Below are positions 33,428-40,537 of a DNA stretch of 63,342 bases, in pieces (positions within the stretch are counted from its first letter, which is position 1; each line of letters opens with the position of its first letter). The DNA is from Pseudomonadota bacterium. Its GTDB lineage: Bacteria; Pseudomonadota; Gammaproteobacteria; Xanthomonadales; Xanthomonadaceae. The position numbers and the translations under genes are program-made. The DNA lies in NCBI GenBank assembly GCA_023388715.1, contig JAEWFT010000005.1:1-63342 (forward strand), in the 5' to 3' direction. Below the pieces are notes generated by a model. It did not search any database and had not been told where the DNA came from. It saw only the letters and a program-made list of their open reading frames with translations.

Positions 33428-34678
33428 ATGCCCGAGAGCGCCGCCCAGCCGCCACCCGCGTATGCCGAACGGCTGGAGTTCGTGGTCGAGCTTGCCGGGC
33501 ACCTGCACGCCTACGGCACCACCGTGCAACGCCTGGAGGGCGCGATCGAGCTGGTGGCCAGGCGGCTGGCCCTGCAATGCGAGCCGTGGATCAACCCGAC
33601 CGGCATGATCCTGGCCTTCAGCGATCCCGCGCGGCCGCCCGGTGAGGGCGACATCACCCGCGTGCTGCGCCTGCGCCCCGGCGAGACCGACCTGCAGAAG
33701 CTGGTGGCCGCCGATGCGATCGCCGAGGACGTGATCGCCGGCCGCCTGCGGATCGCCGACGGGCGCGCGGCGCTGCGCGCGCTGGCAACGCCCGTCCCGG
33801 CGCGCGGGAAGGCGATGCAGGTGCTGGGCTTCGCCCTGGTGGCGGCCGCCGTGGCCGGGCTGCTGCGGCTGCCGTGGCTGGACGTGGCCACCGCCGGTGG
33901 CGTGGGCCTGCTGATCGGGCTGCTGGAACTGGCCTCGCAGACGCGCCCGCGCCTGCAGGAGGCCTTCGAGGCCCTGGCCGGACTGGTGGCCGGCGCGATC
34001 GCGGTCGCTGTGTCGACACTGGTCGCCCCGCTCAACCTCAACACGGTGGTCATCGCCTCGCTGATCGTGCTGCTGCCCGGGATGGCGCTCACCAATGCGA
34101 TGAGCGAACTCACGAGCGGGCACCTCGTCTCCGGCAGCGCGCGCTTCGCGGGCGCGCTGACCACCATCGTCAAGCTGACGATCGGCACCGCGATCGCGCT
34201 GGGCCTGGCGTCGGTGCTGGGCGTGGAGCCGCAGGTCCGTGCCCTGCGCCCGCAGCCGGAAGCAGTGATGTGGGGGTCGCTGGCAGTGGGCGCGTTCGGG
34301 TTCGCGGTGCTGTTCCGGGCGCACCTGCGCGACTATCCGCTGGTGATGCTCGCGGCGGCCGGCGGCTTCATGATTTCCCGGTTCGGCGGCGAATGGCTGG
34401 GTCCGCCGGGCGGGGTGTTCCTTGCCGCGCTGGCCATGACCGCCTCCGGCAATGCCTATGCGCGGATCGCGAACCGGCCGGGCACGCTGGTGCGGCTGCC
34501 GGGAATCATCATGCTGGTGCCGGGGAGCGTGGCCCTGCGCGGCGTCATCACCCTGGTGCAGGCGCAGGATCTCGGGGCGGGGCAGGGCGCGGCGATCGCC
34601 GCATTGAATACGCTGATGGCGCTGCTGGCTGGCCTGATGTTCGGCAACCTGCTGGTGCCCGCGCGCCGCAACCTCTGA
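33428..34678 (+). CDS. ThrE-like threonine/serine exporter family protein
   Basis: This predicted 416-residue protein combines an N-terminal soluble ThrE domain (LEFVVELAGHLHAYGTTVQR, EPWINPTGMILAF) with about ten membrane helices, including VSTLVAPLNLNTVVIASLIV and the motif LLPGMALTNAMSELTSGHLV. The order matches ThrE/YjjP-YjjB fused exporters. ATG 33428 is preferred; ATG 33398 would add ten residues. Amino-acid or dicarboxylate export is the family role; the substrate here is not known. A strong terminator follows. Confidence 0.82.
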   Translation: MPESAAQPPPAYAERLEFVVELAGHLHAYGTTVQRLEGAIELVARRLALQCEPWINPTGMILAFSDPARPPGEGDITRVLRLRPGETDLQKLVAADAIAEDVIAGRLRIADGRAALRALATPVPARGKAMQVLGFALVAAAVAGLLRLPWLDVATAGGVGLLIGLLELASQTRPRLQEAFEALAGLVAGAIAVAVSTLVAPLNLNTVVIASLIVLLPGMALTNAMSELTSGHLVSGSARFAGALTTIVKLTIGTAIALGLASVLGVEPQVRALRPQPEAVMWGSLAVGAFGFAVLFRAHLRDYPLVMLAAAGGFMISRFGGEWLGPPGGVFLAALAMTASGNAYARIANRPGTLVRLPGIIMLVPGSVALRGVITLVQAQDLGAGQGAAIAALNTLMALLAGLMFGNLLVPARRNL

Positions 34679-34701
34679 TTCCCGGAGTATTTCCCAGAAC
34701 G

Positions 34702-34731
34702 AAAAAACGCCGGCATTGGCCGGCGTTTTTC
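34702..34731. terminator. Bidirectional rho-independent terminator
   Basis: A perfect 7-bp stem CGCCGGC (34708-34714) with GCCGGCG (34719-34725) closes an ATTG loop. It is flanked by six A residues on the left and five T residues on the right, so it can stop transcription in both directions. It lies between the convergent ThrE-like and H-NS-like genes. Confidence 0.92.
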
Positions 34732-34749
34732 TTGCCACGGATTTTCGGC

Positions 34750-35127
34750 TCAGCTGATCAGGAAATCCTCGAGCTTCTTGCCGGCGGCGGTTTCCGCGGC
34801 CAGCCAGCGCGGCTGGCGGCCCCGCCCGGTCCAGGTTTCCGAGGAATTTGCCGGATTGCGGTATTTCGGCGGCACCTTGCCCATGCTGCGGCCCTTGGAC
34901 GATTTGGCGCGCGTGGCCTTGGCCACCGGCGTCCTCGTTGCGGGCGCGGCGCCTGCGTTTCCGTAAAGCTCCTCGAAACTCCAGCCGCTGGTCTTCAGCA
35001 CTTTCGCCACCGCAGCCTTCACCTGGGCCGCAGGCTTGCGCTTGGCCAGGATCTTCTTGCGCTTGTTGGCGCGCGTGATCAGGTCGCTGAGCTGCTGGGC
35101 ACTCAGGCCTTCGATATTCATGCTCAT
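34750..35127 (-). CDS. H-NS-like nucleoid-associated protein
   Basis: This 125-residue basic protein has the H-NS family C-terminal DNA-binding motif KYRNPANSSETWTGRGRQPR followed by WL, ahead of GKKLEDFLI. The N-terminal part is helical and probably mediates oligomerisation (LSAQQLSDLITRANKRKKIL). The linker is rich in Lys, Ala and Thr. Such proteins silence AT-rich DNA and control many genes. ATG 35127 has an AAGGA ribosome site upstream; ATG 35121 is the alternative. Confidence 0.9.
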   Translation of the reverse strand: MSMNIEGLSAQQLSDLITRANKRKKILAKRKPAAQVKAAVAKVLKTSGWSFEELYGNAGAAPATRTPVAKATRAKSSKGRSMGKVPPKYRNPANSSETWTGRGRQPRWLAAETAAGKKLEDFLIS

Positions 35128-35234
35128 CCGGGATCCTTGTTTCGTTGGGGGTCCACCGGCGGTGGATGCGCTGATACTAAACCCCGATTCCCCGGATTCA
35201 CAATACGCCCGCGGATGGGCGGCGAGTTTCGCGC

Positions 35235-36944
35235 TCAGGCCCCGAGTTTGCGCAGCAGCGACTCGCGGTCCAATTGCTCGGATTCGCTCGCGCTCCTGGC
35301 CCGGTATTCGAACGTGCCCGCTTCCATGCCGCGCGCCGACACAACGACCCGGTGGGGAACACCGATCAGCTCGATGTCGGCGAACATCGAACCCGGGCGC
35401 AAGCCGCGGTCATCCAGCACCGGATCGAGGCCGGCATCGCGCAGCTGCGCGTGCAGCGCTTCCGCCGCCTCGGCCACCGCCGGGTCGTTCTTGGGATTGA
35501 TCACGCAGACCGCCACCTGCCACGGGGCCATCGCCACGGGCCAGCGGATCCCGGCCTCGTCGTGGTTCTGCTCGATCGCCGCGGCCACGATCCGCGATAC
35601 CCCGATCCCGTAGCAGCCCATGGCCGGATGCACCGCCTTGCCGCTGGCATCCAGCACCTTCGCATCCATCGCCTGCGAATATCGCCGGCCAAGCGCGAAT
35701 ACATGCCCGACCTCGATCCCGCGGCACAGCGCGAGGGTGCCGCTGCCATCCGGCGATGGATCGCCTTCGACCACGTTGCGGATATCGCCGGTTTCCGCCT
35801 CCGGCAGGTCGCGGCCCCAGTTCACGCCGGCGACGTGGAATCCGGGGCGGTTCGCGCCCACCACGAAATCGGAAAGCGCGGCCACCGCGCGGTCGGCGAT
35901 CACACGGATGGGGCGCGCGGGATTGAGTGGGCCAAGGAATCCCGGCTCGCTGCCAAGGAACTCGGCGATTTCCGCCTCGCTGGCCAGCCGGTAGTCGGCA
36001 AGCCCCGGCAGTTTCGCAAGCTTGATTTCATTCACCACGTGGTCGCCGCGCACCAGCGCCAGCACAAATTGCGGGTCGCCCTCGCCATCGGCGCCCATCA
36101 GCGCCACCGATTTAACCGTGCGCGCCAAGGGGATTCCCATCAGCGCGGCGACGTCCTCGCAGGTTTTCTGCACCGGCGTTTCGATATCGCGCAGGGTTTC
36201 GGCCGGTGCCGGGCGCGCGCCCGGGGAAACCGCCTCGGCCAGCTCCACGTTGGCCGCGTAATCGGAGACATCCGAATAGGCGATCGAATCCTCGCCGGAA
36301 TCGGCGAGCACGTGGAATTCGTGCGAGGCGCTGCCGCCGATCGCGCCGGTATCCGCCGCCACCGCGCGGAACTTCAGGCCCAGCCGCGAGAAAATCCGCG
36401 CGTAGGTGTCGTACATGTTGCGGTATTCGGCGTGCAGCGAGTCGTCGTCGACGTGGAAGGAATAGGCATCCTTCATGATGAATTCGCGCGCGCGCATCAC
36501 CCCGAAGCGCGGCCGGATCTCGTCGCGGAACTTGGTGGTGACCTGGTACAGGTTCACCGGCAGCTGCTTGTAGCTGGAGAACTCCTGGCGGAAGAAATCG
36601 GTCACCGCCTCCTCGGCGGTCGGGGTGAAGCAGTAGTCCTGTTCCTTGCGGTCGCGGATCTTCAGCAGCTGGGGGCCGAACTTGGCCCAGCGCCCGGTTT
36701 CTTCCCACAACTCGCGCGGCTGCACCGCCGGCATCGCCATCTCGATCGCGCCGGCGCGGTTCATTTCCTCGCGGACGACCGCCTCCACCTTGCGCAGCAC
36801 GCGTAGCCCCAGCGGCGACCAGGTGTAGAGGCCGGCGGACAGCTTGCGGATCATGCCGGCCTTGAGCATCAGCTTGTGGCTGGCGATCTCCGCGTCGGCG
36901 GGGGTTTCCTTCTCGGTGCGAAGGTGGAACGAGGACAGGCGCAT
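35235..36944 (-). CDS. proS: Prolyl-tRNA synthetase
   Basis: This 569-residue class II tRNA synthetase charges tRNA-Pro. Motif 2-like region TTKFRDEIRPRFGVMRAREF and motif 3-like region GCYGIGVSRIVAAAIEQNHD are present. An insertion domain (about residues 225-380) containing TVKSVALMGADG matches the editing domain of bacterial-type ProRS. ATG 36944 begins the family N terminus MRLSSFHLRTEKETPADAEI; longer starts add unrelated residues. The length matches the bacterial enzyme (about 570 residues). Confidence 0.96.
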   Translation of the reverse strand: MRLSSFHLRTEKETPADAEIASHKLMLKAGMIRKLSAGLYTWSPLGLRVLRKVEAVVREEMNRAGAIEMAMPAVQPRELWEETGRWAKFGPQLLKIRDRKEQDYCFTPTAEEAVTDFFRQEFSSYKQLPVNLYQVTTKFRDEIRPRFGVMRAREFIMKDAYSFHVDDDSLHAEYRNMYDTYARIFSRLGLKFRAVAADTGAIGGSASHEFHVLADSGEDSIAYSDVSDYAANVELAEAVSPGARPAPAETLRDIETPVQKTCEDVAALMGIPLARTVKSVALMGADGEGDPQFVLALVRGDHVVNEIKLAKLPGLADYRLASEAEIAEFLGSEPGFLGPLNPARPIRVIADRAVAALSDFVVGANRPGFHVAGVNWGRDLPEAETGDIRNVVEGDPSPDGSGTLALCRGIEVGHVFALGRRYSQAMDAKVLDASGKAVHPAMGCYGIGVSRIVAAAIEQNHDEAGIRWPVAMAPWQVAVCVINPKNDPAVAEAAEALHAQLRDAGLDPVLDDRGLRPGSMFADIELIGVPHRVVVSARGMEAGTFEYRARSASESEQLDRESLLRKLGA

Positions 36945-36995
36945 TCGGGGCCACGGGCGGGAAGCAGGCCGCATTTTGCCACGCGCAGCGATGGC

Positions 36996-37265
36996 TCAGT
37001 CGCGGCGCCCGTCCACCCCGATGCCGTCGTCGGGAATGCGGCTGATCCGCTCGTAGCGGCGACCCTTGGGCGGCTCGTCGGTGACCTGCAGGTTGCCGGC
37101 ATCGTCGCGCCAGCGGTACAGCGCGTCGGCGCGCTCGGCATTGCGCGCGGCAGCCTCGGCCGCGATCACGCGCTCGCGCTCGCGGCGCGGCATTTCGGTG
37201 GTGAACCACCACCACGCGGCGGCCGCGGTGACCACCGCGAATACCACCATCGCCAGCATGCGCAT
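36996..37265 (-). CDS. DUF4124-type membrane-anchored protein
   Basis: This predicted 89-residue protein has an N-terminal membrane helix (MLAMVVFAVVTAAAAWWWF) and a short domain (ALYRWRDDAGNLQVTDEPPK followed by GRRY) typical of DUF4124, a periplasmic domain of unknown function common in proteobacteria. ATG 37265 has a GAGGT-like ribosome site; codons further upstream would run into the divergent pssA region. It probably ends near proS on the same strand, with 51 bases between them. Confidence 0.72.
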   Translation of the reverse strand: MRMLAMVVFAVVTAAAAWWWFTTEMPRRERERVIAAEAAARNAERADALYRWRDDAGNLQVTDEPPKGRRYERISRIPDDGIGVDGRRD

Positions 37266-37326
37266 GGGCAGGACCTCGGGAACGATGGGGCGATTGCAGC
37301 ATCGCGCCGGCATCGCCGCAAGTCCG

Positions 37327-37332
37327 TACACT
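37327..37332 (+). promoter_or_regulatory. -10-like hexamer immediately before pssA
   Basis: TACACT ends 6 bases before the pssA ATG. If it is the -10 box, transcription would start at or next to the start codon, giving a leaderless mRNA. No clear -35 box was identified. Confidence 0.35.
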
Positions 37333-37338
37333 GGCGCC

Positions 37339-38115
37339 ATGGATCCGAACCATGAGCCCGCGCTGCCCCGCCCGCGCGGCCGCGGCATCTACCTGCTGCC
37401 CAACCTGTTCACCACCGGCGGCCTGTTTGGCGGCTTTTTCGCGATCATCGCCGCCTCGCAGGGGCGCTTCGGCGCGGCCTGCATCGCGATCTTCGTGGCC
37501 GCGATCCTGGATGGCATCGACGGCCGGGTGGCGCGGCTGACCAATACCCAGAGCGAGTTCGGGGTGCAGTACGATTCGCTGGCCGACCTGGTCAGCTTCG
37601 GCATGGCGCCGGCGCTGGTGATGTACCACTGGGCGCTGGTGTCGATGAAGCTCGACGGGATCACGCTGGGCAAGGTCGGCTGGCTCGCGGCCTTCCTGTA
37701 CGCCGCCTGCGCGGCGCTGCGGCTGGCGCGATTCAACAGCCAAGTGGGGCAGGTCGACAAGCGCTGGTTCATCGGGCTTGCCAGCCCGGCGGCCGCGGGA
37801 CTCATGGCCAGCTTCGTGTGGACCAGCCACGAGTTCGGCTGGAATGGCGAGGAATTGCGCTATCCGGCGCTGGCGCTGACCGTGGTCGCCGGTCTGCTGA
37901 TGGTCAGCCGCATCCGCTACAGCAGCTTCAAGGGCAGCGGCAGCGGCCCGAAGGCCGACCGGGTGCCGTTCTTCGCGCTGCTGATCGCGATCGCGGTGCT
38001 GATCGCGCTGTGGATCGAACCGCCGGTCACCCTGCTGGTGGCCTCCGCGCTGTACGCCTTGTCCGGGCCGGCGATGTGGTTGCGCCGCCGCCGCGTGCCG
38101 CACGCGCCGGCATGA
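37339..38115 (+). CDS. pssA: CDP-diacylglycerol--serine O-phosphatidyltransferase
   Basis: This 258-residue membrane enzyme has the CDP-alcohol phosphotransferase signature DGIDGRVARLTNTQ...FGVQYDSLADLVSFG, which fits DGxxAR(x8)Gx3Dx3D. Membrane helices fill the rest. This is the integral-membrane type of PssA that makes phosphatidylserine, not the phospholipase D-like E. coli type. ATG 37339 lies just 7 bases downstream of a TACACT -10-like element, so the message may be leaderless. It overlaps the next gene by 4 bases. Confidence 0.92.
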   Translation: MDPNHEPALPRPRGRGIYLLPNLFTTGGLFGGFFAIIAASQGRFGAACIAIFVAAILDGIDGRVARLTNTQSEFGVQYDSLADLVSFGMAPALVMYHWALVSMKLDGITLGKVGWLAAFLYAACAALRLARFNSQVGQVDKRWFIGLASPAAAGLMASFVWTSHEFGWNGEELRYPALALTVVAGLLMVSRIRYSSFKGSGSGPKADRVPFFALLIAIAVLIALWIEPPVTLLVASALYALSGPAMWLRRRRVPHAPA

Positions 38116-38360
38116 GTTGGGATCCGTTCCAGCGGGCGGTGCTGGCCGAACTGGGGCTTGCCCTGTACCAGCCGGTGCCGGCGCCGGGGGCGCTGGAGGT
38201 GGACGACGCGATGCTGGCGCAGCTGGCCCGCGCCGCGGGGCGCGCGCCGGCCGAGTTGCTGCAGGAAGCGGACGTGGCCGCCGCGCTCGCCGGCCTGCAC
38301 GGGAATGCGCGGGCCAAGCGCGCGCTGTGGCCGCGGCTGCGGGCGCTGCGCCGGGGATGA
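38112..38360 (+). CDS. Small HolD-like protein (candidate DNA polymerase III psi subunit)
   Basis: This 82-residue protein lies between pssA and rimI, overlapping both by 4 bases. The N terminus QRAVLAELGLALYQPVPAPG resembles the clamp-loader-binding start of E. coli HolD (LGITQWSLRRPGAL in memory), and the C-terminal GNARAKRALWPRL resembles its ANPTARAALWQQI. HolD precedes rimI in E. coli too, and holC is present in this window. At 82 residues it is far shorter than E. coli HolD (137), so the central part would be missing. The call is inferred from two short motifs and synteny. Confidence 0.5.
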   Translation: MSWDPFQRAVLAELGLALYQPVPAPGALEVDDAMLAQLARAAGRAPAELLQEADVAAALAGLHGNARAKRALWPRLRALRRG

Positions 38361-38875
38361 GTGCGGTGACGCGTCCGTCGCCGTCGCAGGAGGCGCATGC
38401 GCCCAGCCTGCGCCCGATGCGGGAGGCGGACGTCGATGCGGTGATGGCGGTGGAATCCCGCGCCTACCCGTTCCCGTGGACGCACGGGATCTTCCGCGAC
38501 TGCCTGCGCGCGGGCTATCCGATGTGGCTGCAGGAGCAGGACGGGCAGTTGCTGGGCTATGGCGTGCTCAGCATCGCCGCCGACGAGGCACACCTGTTGA
38601 ACCTGTGCACCGCGCCCGGCCATGAAGGCCGCGGCCTGGGACGGCGCATGCTGCAGGCGATGTTGCGGATGGCGCGCGGCCACCGCGCACAGCGGGTGTT
38701 CCTCGAGGTCCGGCCCTCCAATCCGCGCGCGATCGCGCTGTACGAGCGCAGCGGCTTCAACGAGATCGGCCGCCGCCCGCGCTACTACCCTGCGGCGAAC
38801 AACGGGCGCGAGGATGCCATCGTGATGGCGATGGAATTGCTGGGCGACGACATCGCGAAAATGCCGCCGCTGTAG
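38357..38875 (+). CDS. rimI: Ribosomal protein S18 alanine N-acetyltransferase
   Basis: This 172-residue GNAT acetyltransferase has the RimI-specific features VESRAYPFPWTHGIFRDCL and the acetyl-CoA loop APGHEGRGLGRRMLQAML (Q/RxxGxG/A). The segment VFLEVRPSNPRAIALYERSG and the final GRRPRYYPAANNGREDAIVM are typical of RimI. ATG 38357 overlaps the preceding stop. RimI acetylates the N-terminal alanine of ribosomal protein S18. Confidence 0.92.
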   Translation: MSAVTRPSPSQEAHAPSLRPMREADVDAVMAVESRAYPFPWTHGIFRDCLRAGYPMWLQEQDGQLLGYGVLSIAADEAHLLNLCTAPGHEGRGLGRRMLQAMLRMARGHRAQRVFLEVRPSNPRAIALYERSGFNEIGRRPRYYPAANNGREDAIVMAMELLGDDIAKMPPL

Positions 38876-38890
38876 CTGCGGAACAGGGAC

Positions 38891-40483
38891 TCAGAACGCC
38901 GGATCGTGCCAGGCGACCTTGCCGCCGATCATGGTCAGCAGACTGCTGGTGCCGGGCAGGGCCTGCGCAGGCAGCGCCTCGTCCAGCACGTCCTGCGAGA
39001 GCACCGCCAGGTCCGCCAGGTAGCCCGGCGCGAGCCTGCCCTTTTCCTGTTCAGTGAATTCCGCGAACGCGCTGCCGCTGGTGTAGGCGCGCAAGGCCTG
39101 TTCGCGGGTGAGGCCCTGGTCCGGCCGCGAGGCCGGCGCGATCGCGAACAGCATGTTCAACCACGGGCTGGGCGGCCCGTCGCTGCCCAGTGCGAGCGGG
39201 ATGCCGTGCTTCAGCACGCTGGCCAGCGGTTGCAGTGCGTAGGCCTGCATGAAGGCGGATTCCGTCGGCGGCAACATGAAGTGCGACGGGTTCTGGACCA
39301 GCACGACGCCGAACGCGCGCGCGCGTTCGACCAGGTCCGGGGTCAGTCCCTCGCCGTGTTCGATGCGCGGCCGCAGGACGTGCCATGCCTCCGCCGTAGC
39401 GACCGACTGCATGGCATCGAGCACGGTCGCCAGGGTGGCGTCGCCGGAGACGTGCAGCAACACCTGGTCGCCGCGGGTGAAGGTTTCCCGCAGCAAGGCC
39501 TCGATCTCGCGCTGGCTGAAGTTCAGGCGCCCGTGGCTGCCATCGGGATATGCCGGGCGCATCGCCGCGCCGCGCTCCATCGGGGTGCCGTCGAGGATCC
39601 ACTTGGTGCCGGAGACGGTAACCGACGGACGCGCCGGATCGGCGCGTGGCAGGCCGATGTCCGATGGTTGCTCTCCGGGCCGCAGGGCCAAGGGCACCCG
39701 GATCGCGCGCAGGCGCAGTGGCGTCTTCGTGTCCTGCCAGGCGTCGATGAAGCCGGGCATGGTGGTGCCGATCGCCATGTTCTGGATGCTGGTGATGCCG
39801 AGCTTCAACAATGCCGCGCTTTCGCTGGCGATCACTTCGCGCAGCCGCTCCGGGCGTTCCGGCAGGCGCGTGCGCGGCGACCACTGCGCGTACTCGTAGA
39901 CGCGTCCATCGAACGCGCCCGTGGCATCGCGGCCCAGCCAGCCGCCCGGCGGCACGTCGTCCAGCGCCAGCCCGAGGATTCGCTGCGCCGCGCTGTTGAC
40001 CAAGGCGCCGTGCCCGGTCCAGCCCGTCAGCAGCACCGGGCGCTCCGGCTGCAGCGCGTCCAGGCCGGCGCGTCGCAGCGTTGGATCATGCAGCGCGTCC
40101 ATGTCGATGTCGGCGGTGATCCAGCGCTCCCCGGACCGTGGTTGCGCGGCGATGGCGGCGCGCACCGCCTCGCTGCCGCCGTTGCCGGGCGCGAAGCCGA
40201 GGTTGATCGACGGCAGGCCAACGGTGACGTGGGTATGCGCGTCGTTGATGCCGGGGACGACGCGGCGGCCCTTGAGGTCGATGCGTCGGGTGTCGCCGGT
40301 GGCGAGTGTCAGGATCGCGGTGTCATCGCCGACCGCGACGATGCGGTCACCGTCTATCGCGATGGCGGTGGCCGCTGGCCTCGCTGTATCGCCGGTCCAG
40401 ACCTTTCCGTTGTGCAGGATGGTGTCGACCGCCGCGGCATCGGCGGACGCCAGCAACAAGCAGACCACGGCGAACACACGCAT
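38891..40483 (-). CDS. Exported amidohydrolase (YtcJ-like)
   Basis: This 530-residue amidohydrolase has an N-terminal signal peptide (MRVFAVVCLLLASADAAAVD) and the YtcJ/Aaa-like features ILHNGKVWTGDTARPAA, the metal motif VPGINDAHTHVTVG, and LALGSDGPPSPWLNMLFAIA near the C terminus. Such enzymes hydrolyse amides or N-acyl compounds with metal ions in a TIM barrel. It is predicted to be periplasmic or secreted. An upstream hairpin includes its ribosome site. The true substrate cannot be inferred. Confidence 0.85.
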   Translation of the reverse strand: MRVFAVVCLLLASADAAAVDTILHNGKVWTGDTARPAATAIAIDGDRIVAVGDDTAILTLATGDTRRIDLKGRRVVPGINDAHTHVTVGLPSINLGFAPGNGGSEAVRAAIAAQPRSGERWITADIDMDALHDPTLRRAGLDALQPERPVLLTGWTGHGALVNSAAQRILGLALDDVPPGGWLGRDATGAFDGRVYEYAQWSPRTRLPERPERLREVIASESAALLKLGITSIQNMAIGTTMPGFIDAWQDTKTPLRLRAIRVPLALRPGEQPSDIGLPRADPARPSVTVSGTKWILDGTPMERGAAMRPAYPDGSHGRLNFSQREIEALLRETFTRGDQVLLHVSGDATLATVLDAMQSVATAEAWHVLRPRIEHGEGLTPDLVERARAFGVVLVQNPSHFMLPPTESAFMQAYALQPLASVLKHGIPLALGSDGPPSPWLNMLFAIAPASRPDQGLTREQALRAYTSGSAFAEFTEQEKGRLAPGYLADLAVLSQDVLDEALPAQALPGTSSLLTMIGGKVAWHDPAF

Positions 40484-40489
40484 CGATGA

Positions 40490-40512
40490 ACTCCCGCAAG
40501 GCTTTCGGGAGT
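40490..40512 (-). promoter_or_regulatory. Hairpin overlapping the amidohydrolase ribosome site
   Basis: ACTCCCG (40490-40496) pairs with CGGGAGT (40506-40512) around a 9-base loop. On the minus strand the proximal arm contains the GGGAG ribosome-binding sequence for the amidohydrolase start at 40483. The hairpin could limit translation or act as a weak terminator for valS. Confidence 0.35.
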
Positions 40513-40537
40513 CAACGGGTTTCGCGGCAGCGAGCGG

